Origin: Streptomyces sp. NBC_01198
GTDB lineage: Bacteria > Actinomycetota > Actinomycetes > Streptomycetales > Streptomycetaceae
Direction of reading: 5' to 3'
DNA: 64,000 bases
Assembly (NCBI RefSeq): GCF_036010485.1
Contig: NZ_CP108568.1
Location: 5,091,001 to 5,155,000, forward strand
Below, piece after piece: positions 36,850 to 48,009 of the stretch. Every line of letters starts with the position of its first letter. Position 1 is the stretch's first letter. Below the pieces are notes generated by a model. It searched no databases and had not been told where the DNA came from. It saw only the letters and a list, made by a program, of their open reading frames with translations. The position numbers and the translations under genes were made by a program.

Positions 36850-37184
36850 GCCGGCCGCGACCCGCGCGACCGGGACCGTTTCCCGGCCGCGGCCTGCGCG
36901 ACGGCGACCGGTTCCGGGCCCTCCGGAACCGGTGCGCGGTCACTGTCCCTTACCCCGGTATGACGCGCGCACGGCCGTCCCCTAAGGGGAGGCACCTACT
37001 TTGGGGGCGGCCAGGTTCGTACCGGCGGATGACGTTCTGGCCTTACGCGTTCCATACGGTCATAGGGCGGGGTGGGGATACCCCCACCAGCAAGACGGAG
37101 ACCTTCCCCATCGTGCCGCACGGCGGACTCCAGCAGGCTGATGTACACCACAGCAGCCCGATCCACGACGACACAGGAGACACA
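36850..37184 (+). other. 335-bp intergenic region before the ABC exporter
   Basis: It contains no supportable gene. The first 100 bases are GC-rich and repetitive (GACCGG motifs). The middle (37030-37075) is more AT-rich with GTTCCATACGGTCATAGG, a plausible promoter. GGTGGGG-ATA-CCCCCACC at 37071-37088 is an imperfect palindrome and could be an operator or hairpin. GGAG at 37176-37179 is the ribosome binding site of the exporter ATPase. Confidence 0.5.
37071..37088. promoter_or_regulatory. Palindrome upstream of the ABC exporter
   Basis: GGTGGGGATACCCCCACC pairs over 7 or more bases around a short centre. It lies just after the likely promoter, about 97 bases before the ATPase start. It is of operator size, but no regulator gene is adjacent. 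Confidence 0.4.
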
Positions 37185-37973
37185 GTGACAACGGCAGTGA
37201 CGATTCCCAAGGCCGGGGGCAACGGAGGACGTTCGGCTGTTGCCGCTGCGGGGCGCTCGGTGACGAAGTCGTACGGTGCGGGCGAGACCCGGGTCGTCGC
37301 GCTGGACGCGGTCGACGTGGACATCGTCCGCGGCCGCTTCACCGCGATCATGGGCCCCTCCGGTTCCGGCAAGTCCACCCTCATGCACTGCCTCGCCGGG
37401 CTCGACACGGTCACCGACGGCCGTATCTGGATCGGCGACAGCGAGATCACCGGCATGAAGGACAAGAAGCTCACCCAGCTGCGCCGGGACAAGATCGGCT
37501 TCATCTTCCAGTCCTTCAACCTGCTCCCCACCCTCAACGCGGCGGAGAACATCACGCTGCCGATGGACATCGCGGGCCGCAAGGTCGACAGCGAGTGGTT
37601 CGACCGGGTCGTGGAGACCGTCGGCCTGGCCGGCCGGCTCAAGCACCGCCCGACCCAGCTCTCCGGCGGCCAGCAGCAGCGGGTGGCCGTCGCCCGCGCC
37701 CTGGCCGCCCGGCCGGAGATCATCTTCGGCGACGAGCCGACCGGCAACCTCGACTCGCGGGCCGGCGCGGAAGTCCTCGGCTTCCTGCGCCGCTCGGTCG
37801 ACGAGCTCGGCCAGACCATCGTGATGGTCACCCACGACCCGGTCGCCGCCTCCTACGCCGACCGCGTCCTCTACCTGGCCGACGGCCGGATCGTGGACGA
37901 GATGGCCAACCCCACCGCCGAGTCCGTCCTTGAGCGGATGAAGTCCTTCGACGGGCGCGGGAGGACCTCATGA
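37185..37973 (+). CDS. ABC exporter ATP-binding protein (MacB/LolD-type)
   Basis: This 262-residue ATPase has Walker A GPSGSGKST, the Q-loop FIFQSFNLLPTLNAAENI, signature LSGGQQQRVAVARAL, Walker B IIFGDEPTGNLD and the H-loop VTHD. The DEPTGNLDS and NLLPTL motifs are typical of the MacB/LolD/FtsE group that partners FtsX-like permeases. The GTG at 37185 follows GGAG. It overlaps the permease start by 4 bases. Mechanotransmission or export of a cell-envelope substrate is likely; the substrate is unknown. Confidence 0.93.
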   Translation: MTTAVTIPKAGGNGGRSAVAAAGRSVTKSYGAGETRVVALDAVDVDIVRGRFTAIMGPSGSGKSTLMHCLAGLDTVTDGRIWIGDSEITGMKDKKLTQLRRDKIGFIFQSFNLLPTLNAAENITLPMDIAGRKVDSEWFDRVVETVGLAGRLKHRPTQLSGGQQQRVAVARALAARPEIIFGDEPTGNLDSRAGAEVLGFLRRSVDELGQTIVMVTHDPVAASYADRVLYLADGRIVDEMANPTAESVLERMKSFDGRGRTS

Positions 37974-40540
37974 CCGTCCTCAAGACCTCGGTGCGCAACT
38001 TCTTCGCGCACAAGGGCAGGATGGCGCTCTCCGCGATCGCCGTCCTGCTGTCGGTGGCCTTCGTCTGCGGGACGCTGGTCTTCACCGACACCATGACCGC
38101 CACCTTCGACAAGCTCTTCGGCTCCACCGCCTCCGACGTCACCATCAGCGCCAAGAAGGTGGACGACGCCCAGGCCACCGGGATGCCGGACCCGGTGCCC
38201 GCCTCGCTCCAGCAGAAGCTGCTGCACGTGCCCGGCGTCGCCAAGTCCGACCCCGACGTCACCAGCCAGGACGTCACCGTCGCCGACGCGAAGAACGACA
38301 AGATCAGCCCGTCGTCCGGCGCCCCGACCATCGTCAGCAACTGGGACCCGACCGAGACCAAGGCGGTGGAGATCTCCTCCGGCCACCTCCCGCAGGGCTC
38401 CGGCCAGGCGGTGCTGGACGCCGACACCGCCAAGAAGCACCACCTGAAGATCGGTGACACGCTGCGGGTCATCGCGGCCCCCGGCGACTTCAAGGTCGCC
38501 ATCTCCGGCATCGCGACCTTCAAGACCACCAACCCCGGCGCGGCCGTCGTCTACATCGACACCGCCACCGCCCAGGCCAAGCTGCTCGGCAACCCGACGC
38601 AGTACACCGGCTTCGGCCTCACCGCCGCCGCCGGCACCACCGACGACCAGCTCAAGCAGAACGTCAGGGCGGCCATCGGCAGCGGCTACACCATCGACAC
38701 CGCGGCCGAGACCAAGAAGAAGGACCAGGACGACCTCGGCGGCTTCCTGAACTTCATGAAGTACGCGATGCTCGGCTTCGCCGGGATCGCCGTGCTGGTC
38801 GGCATCTTCCTGATCGTCAACACCTTCTCCATGCTGGTCGCCCAGCGCACCCGGGAGATCGGGCTCATGCGGGCCCTTGGCTCCAGCCGCGGGCAGGTCA
38901 ACAGATCGGTGCTGATCGAGGCGGTGCTGCTCGGCGTCACCGGCTCGGTGCTCGGCGTCGGCGGCGGCATCGGACTGGCCATCGGGCTGATGAACCTGAT
39001 GGGCAAGGTCGGCATGAAGCTCGACACCTCCGAGCTGACCATCAAGGCCACCACGCCCATCATCGGTCTGGCCATCGGCGTCGTCGTCACCGTGGTCTCC
39101 GCCTACATCCCGGCCCGCAGGGCGGGCAAGATCTCCCCGATGGCCGCGCTGCGGGACGCCGGCACCCCGGCCGACGGCAGGGCCGGACGGATCCGCGCCG
39201 CGATCGGCGTCCTGGTCTGCGCGGCCGGCGCCCTGGCCCTGGTCGGCGCGGGACAGGCCGACAAGGCCTCCTCCGGCGGCAGCCTGCTGGGCCTGGGCGT
39301 GCTGCTCACCCTGGTCGGCTTCGTCATCGTCGGCCCGCTGCTCGCCGGTGTGATCGTCCGCGCGGTGAGCGCGGTCGTGCTGCGCTTCTTCGGCCCGATG
39401 GGACGCCTCGCCGAGCGCAACGCGCTGCGCAACCCCCGGCGTACCGGCGCCACCGCCTCCGCGCTGATGATCGGCCTGGCCCTGGTGGCCGGCATGTCGG
39501 TGGTCGGCTCGTCCATGGTGGCCTCCGCCAACGACCAGCTGGACAAGTCGGTGGGCGCGGACTTCATCATCCAGGTCGGCAACAACGGCGACCAGACGCT
39601 GACGCCCGCCGCCGAGAAGGCGCTGAGCGCGACGAGGGACATCCAGCACTTCACCCACTACACCATCGTCAACGCCAAGCTCACGCTGCCGTCCGGCGCC
39701 ACCGTCAAGACCGACCTGAGCGCGGCGGACCCGACCTACCCGCAGGACCTGGAGCTCAAGACCGTCCAGGGCAAGCTCGCCGACGCCTACGGCAAGGACG
39801 CGATGTCGCTGCCCGAGGGCTTCGCAAAGGACAACGGCGTCAAGCTCGGCGACGAGCTGACCGTCCTGATGACCGGCGGCCGGCCCGCACACCTCAAGGT
39901 CGCCGCGATCACCAGCGACGACACCACCATCGAGCACGGGACGAAGTTCACCAACATCGCCACCGCCCGCAGCTACCTGCCCGCGGACAAGATGCCCGGC
40001 GACTTCATGATGTTCGGCAAGGCGGTGGACGGCAAGGAGAAGCAGGCCTACGCCTCGCTCAAGGCCTCGGTGAAGGCCTACCCGCAGATCGACGTCCGCG
40101 ACCAGGCCGACTACAAGGACCTGATCCAGAGCCAGGTCAACCAGCTGCTCTACATGATCTACGCGCTGCTCGGCCTCGCGATCATCGTCGCCATCCTGGG
40201 CGTGGTGAACACCCTGGCCCTGTCGGTGGTCGAACGCACCCGGGAGATCGGCCTCATGCGGGCGATCGGCACGTCGCGGCGCCAGCTGCGCCGGATGATC
40301 CGGCTGGAGTCGGTGGTCATCGCCCTCTTCGGGGCGCTGGTCGGCCTCGGGCTCGGCCTGGGCTGGGGCGCCACCGGGCAGAAGGTGCTGGCGTCGCAGG
40401 GGCTGGGAATCCTGCAGATCCCCTGGGTGACGATCGTCACCGTCTTCATCGGATCCGCCGTGGTCGGCCTGCTGGCCGCCCTGCTCCCCGCCTTCCGGGC
40501 GGGCCGGATGAACGTCCTGAACGCCATCGCCACCGACTAG
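37970..40540 (+). CDS. ABC exporter permease with two FtsX domains
   Basis: This 856-residue permease has an N-terminal helix, a large extracytoplasmic domain (about 45-255), and a first FtsX block of three helices containing VAQRTREIGLMRALGSSR. A central pair of helices, a second extracytoplasmic domain (about 515-715) and a second FtsX block with VERTREIGLMRAIGTSRRQL follow. The duplicated EIGLMRA motif marks a fused tandem permease, common in actinobacteria. It is translationally coupled to its ATPase by an ATGA overlap and followed by a strong hairpin. The substrate is unknown. Confidence 0.92.
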   Translation: MTVLKTSVRNFFAHKGRMALSAIAVLLSVAFVCGTLVFTDTMTATFDKLFGSTASDVTISAKKVDDAQATGMPDPVPASLQQKLLHVPGVAKSDPDVTSQDVTVADAKNDKISPSSGAPTIVSNWDPTETKAVEISSGHLPQGSGQAVLDADTAKKHHLKIGDTLRVIAAPGDFKVAISGIATFKTTNPGAAVVYIDTATAQAKLLGNPTQYTGFGLTAAAGTTDDQLKQNVRAAIGSGYTIDTAAETKKKDQDDLGGFLNFMKYAMLGFAGIAVLVGIFLIVNTFSMLVAQRTREIGLMRALGSSRGQVNRSVLIEAVLLGVTGSVLGVGGGIGLAIGLMNLMGKVGMKLDTSELTIKATTPIIGLAIGVVVTVVSAYIPARRAGKISPMAALRDAGTPADGRAGRIRAAIGVLVCAAGALALVGAGQADKASSGGSLLGLGVLLTLVGFVIVGPLLAGVIVRAVSAVVLRFFGPMGRLAERNALRNPRRTGATASALMIGLALVAGMSVVGSSMVASANDQLDKSVGADFIIQVGNNGDQTLTPAAEKALSATRDIQHFTHYTIVNAKLTLPSGATVKTDLSAADPTYPQDLELKTVQGKLADAYGKDAMSLPEGFAKDNGVKLGDELTVLMTGGRPAHLKVAAITSDDTTIEHGTKFTNIATARSYLPADKMPGDFMMFGKAVDGKEKQAYASLKASVKAYPQIDVRDQADYKDLIQSQVNQLLYMIYALLGLAIIVAILGVVNTLALSVVERTREIGLMRAIGTSRRQLRRMIRLESVVIALFGALVGLGLGLGWGATGQKVLASQGLGILQIPWVTIVTVFIGSAVVGLLAALLPAFRAGRMNVLNAIATD

Positions 40541-40564
40541 CCCCGCGGCGGCGGAACCTCGCCC

Positions 40565-40600
40565 CGGCCCCGGCACGCCCTCCCGGCGTCGCCGGGGCCG
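40565..40600 (+). terminator. Terminator after the ABC exporter operon
   Basis: CGGCCCCGGC pairs with GCCGGGGCCG (10 bp), with a single bulged C and an inner ACGCC-ctccc-GGCGT. It lies 25 bases after the permease stop. Confidence 0.65.
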
Positions 40601-40747
40601 CTCCCTTCCCCGGGGGAGGCGTACCGGGAGTGCGGGCGGGCCGGAGGCCGTACGCTGGAAGGACCCCCCGGCCCGTGACACGTGTCGGGCGGTTGGCGTT
40701 GCCCGCGCGGCGGCGCCCCCTCACGCACCCCCCGGGACGGAATCTGT

Positions 40748-44287
<3,540 letters not shown>

Positions 44288-44376
44288 CCCCCGCACGTCC
44301 CTCTCCCCCCTATTCCATCCCTTGCCGTCCCTGCCCCTCCTCGCCCCCGGCCGGCGACCGTCACCTCCCCCGCGGT

Positions 44377-44382
44377 TACAGT
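44377..44382 (+). promoter_or_regulatory. Probable -10 box of the TolB-like gene (leaderless type)
   Basis: TACAGT ends 6 bases before the GTG at 44389 and no ribosome binding site is visible. Confidence 0.45.
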
Positions 44383-44388
44383 GCGGGC

Positions 44389-45342
44389 GTGACGATCACC
44401 GGTGCGGGGACGAACGTACGGCCGCTGGCCGCCGGGCAGCGCGCCCGGCTGCTGGTCGGCGACATCGAGGGCGGCGAGCCGCGGCTGGTCCACGAGACCG
44501 CGGACAGCGCCCTGGAAGCGCCGAACTGGTCCCCGGACGGCCGCTGGCTGGTCGTCAACCAGGACGGGCTGCTGCTGCGGATCCCCGCCGACGCCTCCCA
44601 CGGCGACGGCGTGCTGCCCGAGGTCATCGACACCGGCGGCATCACCGACGCCAACAACGACCACGTGCTCTCACCGGACGGCGCCACCCTCTACCTGTCG
44701 GCAGGCGACGGGCACATCCACGCGGTGCCCTTCACCGGCGGCCCCGCCCGCCGGGTCACCAACGACCGCGCCCCCGGCCCCTTCCGGCACTTCCTGCACG
44801 GCGTCTCACCGGACGGTCTGACCCTGTCCTACGTCGGCGTCGAGCCCCACGGCGGCGACGAGTGGGGCTACCGCAACATCTTCACCCTCCCGGCCGCAGG
44901 CGGTCCCGACACCCGGCTGACCGACAGCCCGGCTCCCGCCGACGGCCCGGAATTCACCCCGGACGGCGACTGGATCCTCTTCAACTCCGAGCACGGCGCC
45001 ACCACCCCGGGCCACGCCCAGCTCTTCCGGATGCGCCCCGACGGCTCCGAGTTGACCCGGCTGACCTGTGACGAACGCGTCAACTGGTTCCCCCATCCCT
45101 CCCCCGACGGACGGCACATCCTCTACATCAGCTTCCCGCCGGGCACCGAGGGCCACCCCGCCGACCGCGACGTCGTGCTGCGCCTGCTGGACCCCGCCGG
45201 CGGCGCCCCGCGCGACCTGGTCGCCTTCTTCGGCGGCCAGGGCAGCCTCAACGTCAACAGCTGGTCCCCCGACAGCCGCCACTTCGCCTACGTCGACTAC
45301 CCGGTGGACTCCGCGGCCGACTCCCGGACGGGCGCCGCCTAG
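44389..45342 (+). CDS. TolB-like beta-propeller protein
   Basis: This 317-residue protein is built of WD40/TolB-type repeats with the recurring signature W/xSPDGRxL: APNWSPDGRWLVV, HVLSPDGATLYLS, GVSPDGLTLSY, FTPDGDWILFNS, HPSPDGRHILYIS and NSWSPDSRHFAYV. That makes about six blades. There is no signal peptide, so it is probably cytosolic, unlike periplasmic TolB. Such proteins are often scaffolds or peptidase-like relatives, but no catalytic domain is attached. Its stop overlaps that of the convergent DUF2079 gene by 4 bases. Confidence 0.85.
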   Translation: MTITGAGTNVRPLAAGQRARLLVGDIEGGEPRLVHETADSALEAPNWSPDGRWLVVNQDGLLLRIPADASHGDGVLPEVIDTGGITDANNDHVLSPDGATLYLSAGDGHIHAVPFTGGPARRVTNDRAPGPFRHFLHGVSPDGLTLSYVGVEPHGGDEWGYRNIFTLPAAGGPDTRLTDSPAPADGPEFTPDGDWILFNSEHGATTPGHAQLFRMRPDGSELTRLTCDERVNWFPHPSPDGRHILYISFPPGTEGHPADRDVVLRLLDPAGGAPRDLVAFFGGQGSLNVNSWSPDSRHFAYVDYPVDSAADSRTGAA

Positions 45343-46937
45343 TTCCGCCGCAGGATCACGTAGCCGTCCTGGTTGGCTATCTCCGTGTACGTCGAGCCCG
45401 GATGCAGCTGCGTGCCGTAGGTCAACGGGTCCGGCACCCAGCCGCTGGAGTTGTCCAGCGCGATGTACTGCGGCACCACTCCGGTCGCGCCGCCCACCCA
45501 GTAGACGGTGGTGCGGTGCACCAGCCGGCTTATCGGCCCGACGTTCGCCTCCACGGTGGCGCCGTCGGGTATCAGGTCAAGCACCTTCTCCACCGCCTTG
45601 GTGCGCGCGTCGACCTTGTAGGTGTCGCTGTGGCTCAGCGACGCCAGCGGCAGTGACAAGGTCAGCACCATCGCCGCTCCCACCGCCGCGGCCGGCACCC
45701 CGGACGCGTACGACCGCAGCCAGGGCAGCGGGCTCCGCTTGAAGCGGTCCGCCGCGTCCACCAGGGCCAGGAAGATCACCGGCATCAGCACCGCGCTGTA
45801 GTGCCAGGCCGTGCCCCAGTTCTCCGGGTAGTGCGACAGGAACCGCCATCCGATGGTCGGCAGCGCCGCCACGATCAGCGGCGACCGCAGCGCCAGCAGC
45901 CCGCTGGTCGGCAGCAGCATCCACAGCAGCGTGCGCACCGCGGTGCCGAACGGGATGCGCCCCGTCATCGTGCCGTCGCCGTTGATGTGGTTGAACGCGT
46001 CGTAGCCGGGGCCGTGGAAGGCGGGGATCAGCACCCCGAGTGCCAGCGCGGACGCCGCCACTCCGAAGCCCATCAGCCCGATCGCCCAAGGCCCGTAACG
46101 CTGTGCGTCGCTCAGCGGCGCCTCCACCTGGTCACCTCCTCCCGATGTCCCGTCCTGCTCCGTGATGTCCGGTCCGGCACGGTCGCCCGCGACCGTGCCG
46201 GCCGGCTGCCGCTCACCCGCCGCCTGCGCCGGGACGGACGTCTCCGGCTCCGCCGGCTCCCGGGTGCGCCACCAGACGATCGCGCCGATCACCGCGGCCG
46301 TGACGCCCATGTCCTCCTTGACCAGCACCAGTGGCAGCGCCCACCACATCGCCGCGGCCCAGCGCCTGCGGAGCACCGCCTCCAGCGAGAAGGCCAGCAG
46401 CGGCATGGCGAACGCGACCTCGTGGAAGTCGAAGTCGACCGCCCGCTGCACCCCCCACGACAGCCCGTACGCGACCCCCACGGCCAGCCCGCGGCCCCGC
46501 CCGAGCAGCAGCCCGGCGCCCCGGGTGACCGGGATCACCGACAGCGCGAACAGCAGCGCCTGGGCCACCAGCAGGGTCGCCGGGGTCGGGAAGACCCGGT
46601 AGAAGGGGGCGATCAGCGCCGTGATCGGGCTGAAGTGGTCGCCGAGCGCGTTGAACCCCGGGCCCTTCAACGCAGTGGTCGGCGCCTGCAGATGCGCGTA
46701 GCCGCGGACCGCCTGCTCGAAGATGCCCAGATCCCAGGACATCGTCAGCATCCGCCGATACCGGGTCAGCGACAGCAGGACGTAGGCGACGAAGAAGACG
46801 GCACCCAGCAGGTAGGGATCCGGCCGCGTCCCCGCGATCCGCTCCCGCAGCCCGGAAAGGGCGGTCAACCCTGGTGCGGCGGTGCGTGGCACGGCCTCGC
46901 CGCTCTTCTGCGGTATGACGGCCTCGGCCCTGTCCAT
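45339..46937 (-). CDS. DUF2079 polytopic membrane protein (paralogue 1)
   Basis: This 532-residue membrane protein has about ten helices. The DUF2079 signatures are strong: SWDLGIFEQAVRGYAHLQAP, GDHFSPITALIAPFYRVFP, VDFDFHEVAFAMPLLAFSL and PLVLVKEDMG, then WRFLSHYPENWGTAWHYSAV. Relatives resemble GT-C glycosyltransferases, and acidic residues in SWDLG and HE could be catalytic, but no substrate is known. Residues about 230-275 are a hydrophilic insertion (Glu/Gly/Thr-rich) absent from the paralogue at 52357. A membrane glycan-transfer role is inferred. Confidence 0.85.
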   Translation of the reverse strand: MDRAEAVIPQKSGEAVPRTAAPGLTALSGLRERIAGTRPDPYLLGAVFFVAYVLLSLTRYRRMLTMSWDLGIFEQAVRGYAHLQAPTTALKGPGFNALGDHFSPITALIAPFYRVFPTPATLLVAQALLFALSVIPVTRGAGLLLGRGRGLAVGVAYGLSWGVQRAVDFDFHEVAFAMPLLAFSLEAVLRRRWAAAMWWALPLVLVKEDMGVTAAVIGAIVWWRTREPAEPETSVPAQAAGERQPAGTVAGDRAGPDITEQDGTSGGGDQVEAPLSDAQRYGPWAIGLMGFGVAASALALGVLIPAFHGPGYDAFNHINGDGTMTGRIPFGTAVRTLLWMLLPTSGLLALRSPLIVAALPTIGWRFLSHYPENWGTAWHYSAVLMPVIFLALVDAADRFKRSPLPWLRSYASGVPAAAVGAAMVLTLSLPLASLSHSDTYKVDARTKAVEKVLDLIPDGATVEANVGPISRLVHRTTVYWVGGATGVVPQYIALDNSSGWVPDPLTYGTQLHPGSTYTEIANQDGYVILRRN

Positions 46938-47073
46938 CGTCGTCCTCCCGAGGAAGCGGGGTCGGGGTCTGCCGGAAAAGATACGGGACGGGACTGTGCT
47001 CGCGGGACCCGTGGGGAGGCCCGGGCATCCCGCGGCCTCTTTGGACCGCCACCCGTGCCCGCCCGGCCCTCCT

Positions 47074-47102
47074 CGCCCGGCCGGTCAGCCGCCGGCCGGG
47101 CG
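47074..47102 (-). terminator. Hairpin terminator after the duplicated-domain lipoprotein gene
   Basis: CGCCCGGCCGG and CCGGCCGGGCG form a perfect 11-bp stem with a 7-base loop, 11 bases beyond the minus-strand stop at 47114. Confidence 0.65.
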
Positions 47103-47113
47103 CGGCGCCGGCG

Positions 47114-47809
47114 TCAGTCGGTCTTCGTCCACTTGCCGCAGCCCGAGGTCTTGAAGTAGGCGTCGCGGCTGCCGATGGTGACCACGCCCTTCCCGGTGAC
47201 GTTGTCGTTCGCCGCTATCGAGTCCACATCGTGCAGCGCGTCCTTGGTGCGCTCCCAGTAGCAGGCGTCCCCGCCGCTGGTCTTGTAGGTGCCGGCGGCT
47301 ATGTCGGTGCCCACCTTGAACATGCCGTCGCCGGGCATCGACGTCTTCGGCGCACCGCTCTTCTCGGCGCCGGCCGCGAACCAGTCCTTGCAGTCGGTCG
47401 TCTTGAAGATCTTGTCCGTCTTCTTGATCGTCACGTAGCTGCTGCCGGTGACGTTGTCGTTGGCCAGGATCGAGTCCGTCCCGCCCTTGGCGTCCTTGGC
47501 GCGCTCCCAGTAGCACATGCCGTCGTCGTTCCCGCTGGTCCTGTAGGTGCCGGGCTGGATGTCGGTGCCGACCTGGAAGGTGCCGTCGCCCTTGAAGGCC
47601 GGCTTGACCGCCGGCTTGCCCTCTTTCTTCTTGGCTGCCGCCGACGCGGGCGCGGACGAGGCGGTGCCGCCCGCCTTGCCGCCGGTCGAGCCGGCGGAGG
47701 CGGCCGAGGAGGCGGAGTCGTCCGCGGGACCGCAGGCGGCCGCGCCGACAGCGAGGACGCCGGCGACGGTGCCTGCGGCGGCGAGCCGGACGAGAGACGT
47801 CTTGGACAT
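47114..47809 (-). CDS. Lipoprotein with two tandem copies of a small domain
   Basis: This 231-residue protein has a signal peptide and lipobox (AVGAAACGP), then an Ala/Ser/Lys-rich linker. It ends in two copies of a domain of about 65 residues. Each begins GDGxFxVGTDI, then GTYxTSG, a CYWER motif, DSIxANDNVTG, and a second cysteine near the end (KTTDCKDW and KTSGCGKW). The paired cysteines probably form a disulphide in each copy. The start is at 47809 rather than the longer frame at 47866, since MSKTSLVRLAAAG is a proper signal peptide. It is divergent from the methyltransferase-like gene. No enzyme function is apparent. Confidence 0.83.
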   Translation of the reverse strand: MSKTSLVRLAAAGTVAGVLAVGAAACGPADDSASSAASAGSTGGKAGGTASSAPASAAAKKKEGKPAVKPAFKGDGTFQVGTDIQPGTYRTSGNDDGMCYWERAKDAKGGTDSILANDNVTGSSYVTIKKTDKIFKTTDCKDWFAAGAEKSGAPKTSMPGDGMFKVGTDIAAGTYKTSGGDACYWERTKDALHDVDSIAANDNVTGKGVVTIGSRDAYFKTSGCGKWTKTD

Positions 47810-48009
47810 GGGATTTCCCCCCAGTGTTCGGCGGGCCTCGATGGCCCTGTGAACCGTTGTCACCATGAGAGCATTCGACTGTTAACCGAGTCAACGGGAA
47901 ATCTCGAACGAGTGATGTTCACGCCGTGAAGGGGTTCGCCCACGATCGCTGGGTATGCTCGCTCACACGAACACGTCGAACGCGGACGAACCGGGGGAAG
48001 GAGAAAACC

